NCBI GenBank assembly: GCA_049975325.1
Contig: JBNGDW010000015.1
Coordinates: forward strand, 1 to 24,054
Direction: 5' to 3'
Length of the DNA stretch: 24,054 nt
DNA from: JBNGDW01 sp049975325
GTDB lineage: Bacteria > Cloacimonadota > Cloacimonadia > JGIOTU-2 > JBNGDW01
The number at the start of each line of letters is the position of its first letter. Position 1 is the stretch's first letter. This document shows positions 15,036-23,400 of the stretch, piece by piece. The translations under genes were made by a program, and so were the position numbers. The notes beneath the pieces were generated by a model. That model was not told the origin of the DNA and searched no databases. It saw only the letters and a list, made by a program, of their open reading frames with translations.

Positions 15036-15728
15036 TTAGAATTTTTTTGTAATACCAATAGAAATTTTTGGCTTATACGGATCTAGATCCATTTGTAGTG
15101 AAAGGTCTTTTTCTGCCTCAATATTTTTGTTATACGCGTTTACTGCCTGGACAGCCTTTATCATACTCACAACTCTATTTGCAACCATTATTCCGATGGT
15201 CATTTGCGCTCGTATTTCATATTTGTTTTCTTCGCGTCGTAGTTCACCATATCTATACCACACTTCTTCAGAGCCCCAATCCCATTCCTCTTCTCCAGTA
15301 TAAGCATAAGTTTCTATAAAGTTATCGCACTCTTCAGGAGACCAGCCATAGTATCCTTGTCCCCAGTCTCGAGCATAAAGATAGACATAATTGTTATACT
15401 GCTCACTGGAAAAGAAATGCTGTAAGTCCGTGTAATATTGTTCATTTCCATCTCGAATTCCTGTTCCCGAATATGCATAAGCATATTGTTTATAGTCTCT
15501 TTTTGCCCATTCTGCATGTTGGAGGAAGCCAAAATATCCCAGCCACAACAATGCTTCAGCAGAGAGACTGATAAAGGCTGAAGAGTTATTCTGAGCGTAG
15601 AATTCTCCTGCTCCCGGAAGTATTGCAGAAAACAATGCTGCTTTTAATGGTGATTTCGTGCCACCTGCAGATAAAGAAGTCCATATAAGTATACCTGAGA
15701 TTACCAAGATAGATATTTTCTTTTTCAT
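15036..15728 (-). CDS. DUF5683-like envelope protein, Tyr/Trp-rich
   Basis: The 230-residue protein has a signal peptide (about 1-21), then SPLKAALFSAILPGAGEFYAQ (the proline-glycine motif typical of DUF5683-like proteins) and a hydrophobic segment (about 50-68). A roughly 100-residue insert (73-170) is very rich in Tyr, Trp, Asp and Glu. A helical segment (173-195) follows, and the C-terminus ends in ISIGITKKF with a terminal Phe. The function of this family is unknown. The ATG lies in an ATGA overlap with the TGA that ends the unbroken frame of the protease gene upstream, so the two were translationally coupled before the TAA at 15797 appeared. Its ribosome site (GGGGT) is weak, and coupling could now be reduced. 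Confidence 0.7.
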   Translation of the reverse strand: MKKKISILVISGILIWTSLSAGGTKSPLKAALFSAILPGAGEFYAQNNSSAFISLSAEALLWLGYFGFLQHAEWAKRDYKQYAYAYSGTGIRDGNEQYYTDLQHFFSSEQYNNYVYLYARDWGQGYYGWSPEECDNFIETYAYTGEEEWDWGSEEVWYRYGELRREENKYEIRAQMTIGIMVANRVVSMIKAVQAVNAYNKNIEAEKDLSLQMDLDPYKPKISIGITKKF

Positions 15729-15796
15729 TTTGTTACCCCAATCTTGAGCAATTTCTCTTTACCATCTACATTAACAATGGCAAAATATATCCCGGA
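15725..15796 (-). pseudogene. Stranded 3' end of the M6 protease gene behind an in-frame TAA
   Basis: Translation in the same frame after the TAA at 15799-15797 reads SGIYFAIVNVDG, then KEK, then LLKIGVTK, and ends in TGA at 15727-15725. This is exactly the missing last third of a type IX/FlgD-like C-terminal domain (pattern sGiYf-v...g-K..v.K). The TGA overlaps the next ATG as ATGA. The segment is therefore a preserved coding end and not spacer. Confidence 0.8.
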
Positions 15797-18700
15797 TTAA
15801 ACATTGTCTATATTCCATTCAAATTCATTATTTTTATTGGCAGAGACTTCCTTCACATCTTTGAAAAGGAGATTTGCAGCAAGGTCATAAATCTTTATAT
15901 TTGCATTTCCATTTTTAGTTGGAACGATCCGTATACGCACATCTCCCTTCTCCGCCGGGTTTGGAAATGCGTAGATATCAATATGAGCAACGGGCGGTGG
16001 TGAACCACAAGCTGGAGTGTACACGCATGCATGCCGTTCTGGACCATTTTTATAACCATTCCAGTATAATTTAGCACTATTCGCATTAATTCCACTTATT
16101 GATAACATTTTAACAAGAGAATCAGCAACTGGGAGGAAGATCTTTGCAGTTGTGTCATCTATGCTGATATACGGTGAGGCGGACGAATTTCCAATCGCAA
16201 AGCTATAGTTCATTACTAATTCGCCCTGTGATGATATTGTTTGAGTCCACTGTTTTGCTGTAGGCAAGAAAAGCGAGACATCTTCTTCGGGCAGAAAAGA
16301 ACTGCCGATGATAGGGGAGACCTGAGGAGAATATTGAGAATAATAGGGAGCATTGGGGAATTGGGAGACGAATGCTCCATTAGACTGCACCGCATATATA
16401 GTGTTGTCAGCAGTAAAAACAATATCATGTCCACCATCCCCATCCACATCGCCCAGCGCGATATTTGAGATAGACTGAAAGTCGTAGCTCTGGGCTGAAA
16501 AGATTTTTTCAGTCCTGTCTTGCTCAATTTTATAGATTGACCCTATCCTGTCTTGGATATAGATCGTCTGTATTGAGTCGTTATATTCTATTATTGGATA
16601 AAATTCTCCCAGTTCAGTTGGAATAGAGTATGAGAATTTATGAGTGAGTGGATTCACCTCATAACTCGAGATGGTATGGGACTTGGTTGCAACAATAAGC
16701 TCATTTGCTTCCTTATTAAATGCTATGCGCGGATTAGTTGCAGGTATGGACTTCTCTTTGTTTAGCGCTTTATTCTCGATTGTATAAACTATAATTTCAC
16801 TTTTGGTAGGCACGATTATCTTATTATTTGAGATAGGGATAGGGGAGTCTGTGAGAGAGTCAGGTAAAGCAGTGCCAAAGGTATCCTCAGGATATATATA
16901 AAAAGGAAGTACAGCGAGAGAATCTCCCAGGGGGATGATAATCATATTTTTATCATTTTCTTCCAACAGGAGAGAAGGGGGATATGTGATCGGTCTATCA
17001 AAATTATAAGTATATATTTCCTCAAACCATCCCGAGAAGACTTGAACAGAAGAATCAGCAGCAACTATTATGTTATCGATATCTCCGGAATAGGTATAAT
17101 CTTTGCAGTGAAGAATCTCATTTTTGGGGTTAAATTTGATATTAAAAGGCAACTCTGAGATTGTATCATAAAATTGATATTGAAAGATAAAACTCATTGT
17201 TGGCTTGGCATTGCTTATATCAGTTATTTCTATAAGAGAGTTTACATTATCGTGGCTGAAGGAATTTGGTTTGGTTAATGGTCCGAACTGGAAGTTGTGG
17301 AATCTTCGTGGCTCATCAGGAGGCCAGAAACCTGGTTTGGTCCTGAAGAAAGGCTCATATGGTGTGCCGGCTGCATAGTTTGAGTTTGGATTTCCAATAT
17401 CCCAGATATTATCTGCTTCAATCAGTTCAACACCTTTGCGACCTGAGTTAGCGTTTATCATATTTGCTTCAAATCTGGTGTATGGTTTTCCTTCAACATA
17501 TACTATCTCATCGTATATAACAGATTCATCTATATGCCATATACAGATACCACCACTTGTGTATAATTCTTCGTCAAAAAGGTCGCTAAGGTAGGGATCG
17601 TATGTTGGCAACATTATATCATATTCATGATTGCGTAATTCTGTTTCACCATTCATTGGGTAGAGTGCTACTCTGCCAGTAATTTCATCAACCTTGATTA
17701 CCGGGTCACCCTCCTTATCAACATCTGTTTGGCGGTTTTCTAAAAGGAAATATTCTTGTTCGTTGATGGGAATTTTTACAAATTGAGGGTTTACAGCGTT
17801 ATACATTGCAGCAGCATCTATTTCTACTTCTCTTGGCGTAGTTATTTCGATATACTTACCAGATTTTTTGAATTCTTCACCCCATATCAATGTTCTTGTC
17901 CAGGCAGAAGGGAGTACAGGGATAGCACCCTCTATTACTAAGGTATCAGGTGGAGTCTGAGTTGTATCAATATTAACAATGGCTGTCTGGCCTCCGGTAT
18001 CCATAAGGTCCCAATAGCCCACTGCCGGGTACATATTTGTAGTATTATAAAGATCAAGAAAGCCAAGACTATGACCAAATTCATGAAACAGCTCTGCATT
18101 TATGGCTCCAAATCCATACATATAGTGTCCCTGTTTATAGAAGTCCTGAGAAATAGTCTCTGGTGCGATGGCTATTGACTTGATGAAATGTGTACTATCG
18201 TTTACGGCTACAGAATCATCTTCCAATTCAATATACATACCCGGGATATCACAGGGTGTATCCCAGAATACATCATGCTGCCAGTCAGACCCAGCATGAA
18301 TTACAACTATGTGATTATAAGCAGCAAAATCAATTTTAGGAGTATGGGGAAAGTTTGTGGTATCGGCTACAGTTATAACATCGCGAAAGAATTGGAAGTA
18401 TCGTTCTGTTTTTAAATCCCAATTGTCTGTATCTGGATTATAGTATGCCATTTTATGTGGAAGGTGGTAAGCAGTATCTTTTGCAGAGGGGAAGATTTTG
18501 AAATTAAAGTTTGAGTTAGGCATTCCCGGGGCATCAATTACTCCAAGGCTAGCAGTATTGTAGTAGTACTGCATTGCGATAATATTCTGATGGAAGTAAG
18601 TGGAATCATGAGGAGGAGAGCCAATGGTTTGGACTGAATCTAAAACACCATTTATGGTAAAGTAATCATACTCTCTAAAATCAAATTTTCCATTTCCAGT

Positions 18701-18991
18701 GGTTTTGGGATCATCTGGGTCTTCTTTTACAAAATCCACTAATAATACAAGAAGATTTATCTCGTAGTCTTCTTTTAGCGGTATTCTGAATCTATCAGGT
18801 TTATTAAATCGCTGGAATTTTTCGCGATAGATAGGGGGTGGTTTTTTTACTTTTTGCAAGTGGCTTTCAATTTTCGGTTGGGCTTCTGGGGCAATTTGGA
18901 GATTTAGTTCATGCGAAAAAGCCAAGGTGGGTAAGCCTAAGGTGAGTAGAACAAGAATAAACACCAGCTTGCTCTGTTTCTTTTGTTTCAT
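15797..18991 (-). CDS. Secreted M6-family metalloprotease with C-terminal sorting-type domain, truncated by in-frame TAA
   Basis: The 1064-residue protein has a signal peptide (1-26) and a propeptide-like N-terminus. The M6 (immune inhibitor A-like) catalytic domain has zinc motif HEFGHSLGFLD (303-313, HExxHxxGxxD) and a Met-turn-like WDLMDTG (327-333). A beta-rich region includes an FG-GAP/VCBS-like element ALGDVDGDGGHDIVF near 845. From about 1004 comes a C-terminal domain starting YAFPNPAEKGDVRI, with IKIYDLAANLLF after it. This domain stops early at FEWNIDNV; the final 23 residues follow in frame behind the TAA. Without them a type IX signal would be incomplete. The role is inferred as extracellular proteolysis. 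AAGGA precedes the ATG by 10 bases. The PorV-like gene lies 62 bases upstream. Confidence 0.9.
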   Translation of the reverse strand: MKQKKQSKLVFILVLLTLGLPTLAFSHELNLQIAPEAQPKIESHLQKVKKPPPIYREKFQRFNKPDRFRIPLKEDYEINLLVLLVDFVKEDPDDPKTTGNGKFDFREYDYFTINGVLDSVQTIGSPPHDSTYFHQNIIAMQYYYNTASLGVIDAPGMPNSNFNFKIFPSAKDTAYHLPHKMAYYNPDTDNWDLKTERYFQFFRDVITVADTTNFPHTPKIDFAAYNHIVVIHAGSDWQHDVFWDTPCDIPGMYIELEDDSVAVNDSTHFIKSIAIAPETISQDFYKQGHYMYGFGAINAELFHEFGHSLGFLDLYNTTNMYPAVGYWDLMDTGGQTAIVNIDTTQTPPDTLVIEGAIPVLPSAWTRTLIWGEEFKKSGKYIEITTPREVEIDAAAMYNAVNPQFVKIPINEQEYFLLENRQTDVDKEGDPVIKVDEITGRVALYPMNGETELRNHEYDIMLPTYDPYLSDLFDEELYTSGGICIWHIDESVIYDEIVYVEGKPYTRFEANMINANSGRKGVELIEADNIWDIGNPNSNYAAGTPYEPFFRTKPGFWPPDEPRRFHNFQFGPLTKPNSFSHDNVNSLIEITDISNAKPTMSFIFQYQFYDTISELPFNIKFNPKNEILHCKDYTYSGDIDNIIVAADSSVQVFSGWFEEIYTYNFDRPITYPPSLLLEENDKNMIIIPLGDSLAVLPFYIYPEDTFGTALPDSLTDSPIPISNNKIIVPTKSEIIVYTIENKALNKEKSIPATNPRIAFNKEANELIVATKSHTISSYEVNPLTHKFSYSIPTELGEFYPIIEYNDSIQTIYIQDRIGSIYKIEQDRTEKIFSAQSYDFQSISNIALGDVDGDGGHDIVFTADNTIYAVQSNGAFVSQFPNAPYYSQYSPQVSPIIGSSFLPEEDVSLFLPTAKQWTQTISSQGELVMNYSFAIGNSSASPYISIDDTTAKIFLPVADSLVKMLSISGINANSAKLYWNGYKNGPERHACVYTPACGSPPPVAHIDIYAFPNPAEKGDVRIRIVPTKNGNANIKIYDLAANLLFKDVKEVSANKNNEFEWNIDNV

Positions 18992-19034
18992 ATTGTTGTA
19001 GTCCTTAATTTCCGCTTTTATAGATTGATATGCA

Positions 19035-19070
19035 TCTCTTTATCTTGCAGGAGTTAGAAAGATAAAGAGA
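19035..19070 (-). promoter_or_regulatory. 12-bp perfect stem-loop across the PorV-like gene stop codon
   Basis: TCTCTTTATCTT (19035-19046) and AAGATAAAGAGA (19059-19070) are perfect complements around a 12-base loop. The TAA stop of the PorV-like gene (19056-19054) lies in the loop. No T tract follows, so it is a poor intrinsic terminator. It may act as an intercistronic processing or mRNA-stability element between the barrel gene and the protease gene. Confidence 0.55.
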
Positions 19071-20115
19071 GTGAGAAGGTTTTATTTTTTCCACCTTCAA
19101 GCATTTCGCCGCCAGGTTGAAGCGCAAAATCAAAGCGGAGCTCTTTACCAGGGGAAAACTCATATTTTAGTCCGCCACCAAAAGAATACTCAGTAATATG
19201 GCCAGCAACATCATGCACATATCCAAAGCGTAAAGATATCAGGTCATAATAAGTATATTCAATTCCAACATTTTCTATCATTGAGTCAATTTCGTAATCA
19301 AAATCATCGTCATAAAGGGAGGTAAACCAACGTTTCCAAAGTGGATCATCATTTACAAGCATTTTATTTATGTCAGCCGTTGCGATGAGCTTACTATATT
19401 CACTATCCAGGATTTTATATGAGAGTCCGGCGCGGAGATTAAGGGGCATAGGCTGAGAATTTTTAGAGTTTTTGTAGCGGATATCAGGACCAAAATTTTG
19501 CAGGTTTACACCCAATGATAATCCAGGAGTAAATAGATTTTTCTTTAATACACCTGCATCAAATACAAATGTATATCCTTCTCCCTCTGCAGTCATTTGA
19601 GCACCTTCTATCAGTGGAGCCAATCCACTTATTACACCTTTTAGATTGATTCCAACTCCAAGGTCTCGGGCTATCTTTGCCCCATAAGACGCACCTATAG
19701 CAATTTCGTAACTCTCAAACATGCGCACAGGATTGCCTTCAATATCTGTTGCTTGTAGCTCACCGTAAGTTATATATGTGATATTAAAGCCTAATGTTCC
19801 AATTCCTTCAAATTTTTGAAGATAACTCAGATATTCATAATAAATATCATCAATTACATCGCCAAGCCAGTTAGAGTGCATCAGACCAACTTCAGGTCCA
19901 TCAAGGAAGGCAATTGCTCCTGGGTTCCACCAGGTGGCAAATGCATCGTCAGCAATGGAGACAAAAGAGTGCCCCATACCACCAGCACGAGATCCTGGTT
20001 CAATAAGCAGGAAGATGCATGTTGCTTCTGAAACAGCATTCGCAGGCACTGTTGACATTGATATTACAATGCCAACCAAGACTAAGACCATTGCGGTTTT
20101 TGTGAGTACTTTCAT
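19054..20115 (-). CDS. PorV/PorQ-family outer-membrane beta-barrel protein
   Basis: The 353-residue protein has a signal peptide (1-27, ending VPANA). It is followed by FLLIEPGSRAGGMGHSFVSI, then DDAFATWWNPGAIAFL, the hallmark start of the PorV/UPF0164 family. Alternating beta-strand segments run to the end, and the last residues TFSLSLSF end in Phe, as expected for a substrate of the outer-membrane assembly machinery. In Bacteroidetes, PorV carries type IX cargo from the translocon to the attachment complex. Related proteins occur widely in FCB candidate phyla, where the role is less certain. AGGAG (20124-20128) fixes the ATG. It is the first gene of a seven-gene group, and a palindromic site lies 56 bases upstream. 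Confidence 0.85.
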   Translation of the reverse strand: MKVLTKTAMVLVLVGIVISMSTVPANAVSEATCIFLLIEPGSRAGGMGHSFVSIADDAFATWWNPGAIAFLDGPEVGLMHSNWLGDVIDDIYYEYLSYLQKFEGIGTLGFNITYITYGELQATDIEGNPVRMFESYEIAIGASYGAKIARDLGVGINLKGVISGLAPLIEGAQMTAEGEGYTFVFDAGVLKKNLFTPGLSLGVNLQNFGPDIRYKNSKNSQPMPLNLRAGLSYKILDSEYSKLIATADINKMLVNDDPLWKRWFTSLYDDDFDYEIDSMIENVGIEYTYYDLISLRFGYVHDVAGHITEYSFGGGLKYEFSPGKELRFDFALQPGGEMLEGGKNKTFSLSLSF

Positions 20116-20170
20116 TATTTTTTCTCCTCTTATAGGTTTTAGTTTTTAATGAGTATTGATGGATGGTGTC

Positions 20171-20191
20171 ATTCCTATAAGTTATAGGAAT
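20171..20191. promoter_or_regulatory. 21-bp palindromic operator-like site upstream of the PorV-like gene
   Basis: The two 10-base arms ATTCCTATAA and TTATAGGAAT are perfect reverse complements around a single central G. The site lies 56 bases before the ATG and 57 bases downstream of the tRNA-Leu 3' end. On the minus strand TGTATATTCC runs directly into it and could hold a -10 element, so a repressor bound here would cover the start point. No regulator can be named. Confidence 0.55.
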
Positions 20192-20247
20192 ATACAACTA
20201 TCTATGCAGTTTGCCTAACAAATCCTAATATATTAACTCCTAAGTTT

Positions 20248-20335
20248 TGGTGCCGAAGGCCGGATTCGAACCGGCACGAATCATAGATTCGCTGGATTTT
20301 GAGTCCAGTGCGTCTGCCAGTTTCGCCACTTCGGC
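20248..20335 (-). tRNA. tRNA-Leu (anticodon CAA), CCA encoded
   Basis: The acceptor stem GCCGAAG/CTTCGGC is perfect and is followed by A and an encoded CCA. The anticodon stem CTGGA/TCCAG encloses loop CTCAAAA, giving anticodon CAA for UUG codons. A long variable arm CGAATC-TAT-GATTCG and the T loop TTCGAAT make it a class II leucine tRNA of 88 bases including CCA. It has its own promoter and no visible intrinsic terminator. Confidence 0.97.
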
Positions 20336-20341
20336 TTTTAT

Positions 20342-20373
20342 CAAAAATTAAAATCATAAATCTCTATTGTCAA
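20342..20373 (-). promoter_or_regulatory. Promoter of tRNA-Leu
   Basis: TTGACA (20373-20368), a 17-base spacer and TAATTTTTG (20350-20342) precede the tRNA 5' end by six bases. The same two elements with the same spacing occur at the cupin operon. The -10 side departs from TATAAT and recalls the TTTG-ending -7 element of Bacteroidetes promoters, though with one extra base. Confidence 0.65.
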
Positions 20374-20415
20374 TATTTTCTTTGTATATTCAAAAAATTT
20401 TCCATCTTGCATGTC

Positions 20416-23400
20416 CTATGCCAGTTTTACTGAGACGATTTTTGATACACCATTTTCTTCCATGGTAATACCATAAAGATTATCTGCAGCCTCTACTGTA
20501 CGCTTGTTGTGTGTAATAATAATAAACTGTGTCTGTTCAGAAAATTTATCCACCAGCGAAAGAAATCTAGTTACATTTACTTCGTCCAACGGAGCATCAA
20601 TCTCATCAAGGACACAGAATGGGCTTGGTTTTACCATATAAATTGAGAAAAGCAGAGCGATTACTGTAAGTGCCTTCTCTCCGGAAGAAAGCAGGTTGAT
20701 ATTTGAGATTCTTTTTCCTCTGGGGTTTGCAAAAATTTCTATTTTTGATTCCAGCGGATTCGTTTCATCCACTAAACTGAGTTTTCCTGTACCTCCATTA
20801 AAGAGCTCTTTAAAGAGAGTTGAAAAGTTCTTCTCAATTTTATGGAATGTTTCTAAAAAGAGATTTTCCGCTGTGGTATTGAGTTCCTTTATGGCTTCCT
20901 CTAAATTCTTTTGCGATTTTATCAGGTCTTGTTGCTGTTCTTCAAGAAATTTAACCCGTTTTTTTTGTGTTTCATATTCATAAATCGCTGCGAGGTTTAT
21001 TGGACCTAAGTTCTCCAGCCTTTTTTGATATCTTTTCATACGCTCGGTAAGTTCGTTCGGAGAAAGAGCCTTGTACTTTTCTGGCTCATCATGTGTAAGG
21101 TCATGATGAAAGTGTGTAAATGCATCTTCCCTTATATGCTTCAACTTCAGTTCGAGTTCCTGTATCTTGAGCTCATTATTGTTTTTTTCTTCACTCAGTA
21201 TGTCTTTAGTAAAATCTAGGTCGTGATTTCTCATCTTCAATTTCTCTATCTCTTCTCGCAAAGTATGGAATCTGTTTTCAACTTTTAGCAAAGCAGTTTT
21301 TTCTTGGTTAAGTTCATCTACAGAGCCGCGGAATTTACTCTCTAACTGGGCGATTTTGTCCTCAAGATTTTTAATGGTAGAAGTGAGCGGAATAAAAGAA
21401 TCTTCTGCCTCCTGAAGAGCAGATATATTTTCTTTTTTCCTCTTTTCTATTTGTTCAATTTCCCTTTTAAGGAAGTCGACATCCTTCTCAAGTCGGGCAA
21501 TTATGATATTGGATTTATTAAATTTCTCTTGAATGTCCCTTTCTTGCGCATTAAATTCAGCAAGAGCAGATTGAAGAGTATCCTGTTCTGGGGATAGTTT
21601 TGTATCCATGCTGGGCAATAATTTAAGTTCTTTCTCTGTATATGCGATTTTTTGTTCCAATGCTTTGATATCATCTTTGATTGATTTTAATGAGGAATTA
21701 TATTCTTCTGTGCGTTCCTGGAGATGTGCAGATTGAATGTTAGATTGTTTAAGTTCTTGCTCGAGTAGAACCTGTGTTTTCTTCAATTCTTGAAGTTTAT
21801 CAGAATAATAGGTGTGGTTTGTGGCAAATTTTTCTCGTTTTTTACCGACTTCTTCAAGTTCCTTTTCGATATCTGAGGCATAATTTTTTTTCTGTTTAAG
21901 GGTAAACTGTATCGTAGTGAGTCTCTTTTTTCGAGAAAGCAGCCCCTCAGATTCATTCTTGTCAGAATTAACCCTGATAACGCCTCTGTTTGTAAAGACT
22001 TCTCCTTCAGGGGTGATAAAAAGAAGTTCTTGATTTTCCTCGCGGGTGGATTTGGCGAGCTGGCTTGCCTGCATGCGGTCTTTTATAATATATATATTCT
22101 GAAAAATTTGTGGATTGATATTATTGTTTTTGATTGTGAGCACATCCAACAACGGGATAGCATCTGCAATTTTTGTAGGAGTCTGATTTCCCGTTTCGTT
22201 TTCTTGTGTTAGTATAAGCTGTGCTGCATAACGATTTTCATGGAGGAAATCAAGAGCCGGTACCACGACCTTTTCATTGCATAATACTGATGAAATAAGG
22301 GATTGGAGCGCCCTTTCAACAGGAAGGATATACTTTTCGTCAACTTTAATGTTGTCTCCGAGTATGCTCAGTTCTCCCTTTTCTCTGAATTGGGAGAATA
22401 ATGCCTGTATACCATCCTCGTAGCCAAAAAGTTGCTTTTCCCAGTTTGTAAGCTGCTTTTTCTCTGCTTCTAATGCTTTTATTTCTAACTGAATATTCTG
22501 AAGTATATCGGATAACTCTTTTTCTTTTGTTACCAGAGAATCCAACTGACTGTGATTTTCTCGCTTTTGAATTTCTATTTTACCCAGTTCTTCTTCAATA
22601 CATTTTATCTTTTTTTGTAGATTCTCAATACTGGTTTTAATTTTGGACTTATCATTGTTCGTATACTCAATCTTTTTTAATAGGGATTCGGCTTGAGTAT
22701 TAAGGAAATTGATTCTATTGTATGCACTTTGCTTTTGGGCTATAAGATCTTGCCTTTTTGTCGAGTCTTTTTGGATTTTTTGGTTGATTTCATCGGCTTT
22801 TCTTTGTAATTCTTTGGATTTTTCTGTGATTTGCTGAAGCCTTTGTGCATACTCCTCGACGATGGTGCGTTCTTCTTCCAGTTTTTGGGCTTGGACTTTC
22901 AGCTCTTTCCTCTTTTCTTGTAATATCCTATCAGCTTCTCTATCATGGGATTTCATTTGGTCTATTTTGGCAATGATTTCTTTTTGGGCTGTTTTTTTTG
23001 CTGAAAGTTGTTGTCTGGAGAGGAGTATATCCCTTTCATACTCATTGACCATTTTTTCAATTTTTGCCAGTTTTTCTTGTTCCTGACGGAGTCTATGCTC
23101 AGTTTCAAGCAGTTCGCTATTTTTTCTCGAGAGATTCTCAGAGGTGGATGTAAGCTCCTTTGTAGTGGAAGCAAGTTTCTCTTCAATACTCAGGAGTTCA
23201 TTTTGGAATGGCGTTAGTTTCTGTTGATACTCAAAGAATTGTATGCCTGCCAGTTGTATCTCAATGGTATTGATTTTTTTCTTCAGGTTTTGGTAGCGTT
23301 TGGTTTTACTTACCTGGTGCCGGAGGGAATTTACCTGATGTTTTACTTCGGCGATGATATCATTCAGTCGAACAAGGTCGTTTTGGATAGATTTTAGTTT

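Noticed and set aside
20214..20243. Three CCTAA words between tRNA-Leu and the PorV-like gene as regulator sites
   Set aside because: Five-base words at irregular spacing (10 and 15) are expected by chance in this composition.
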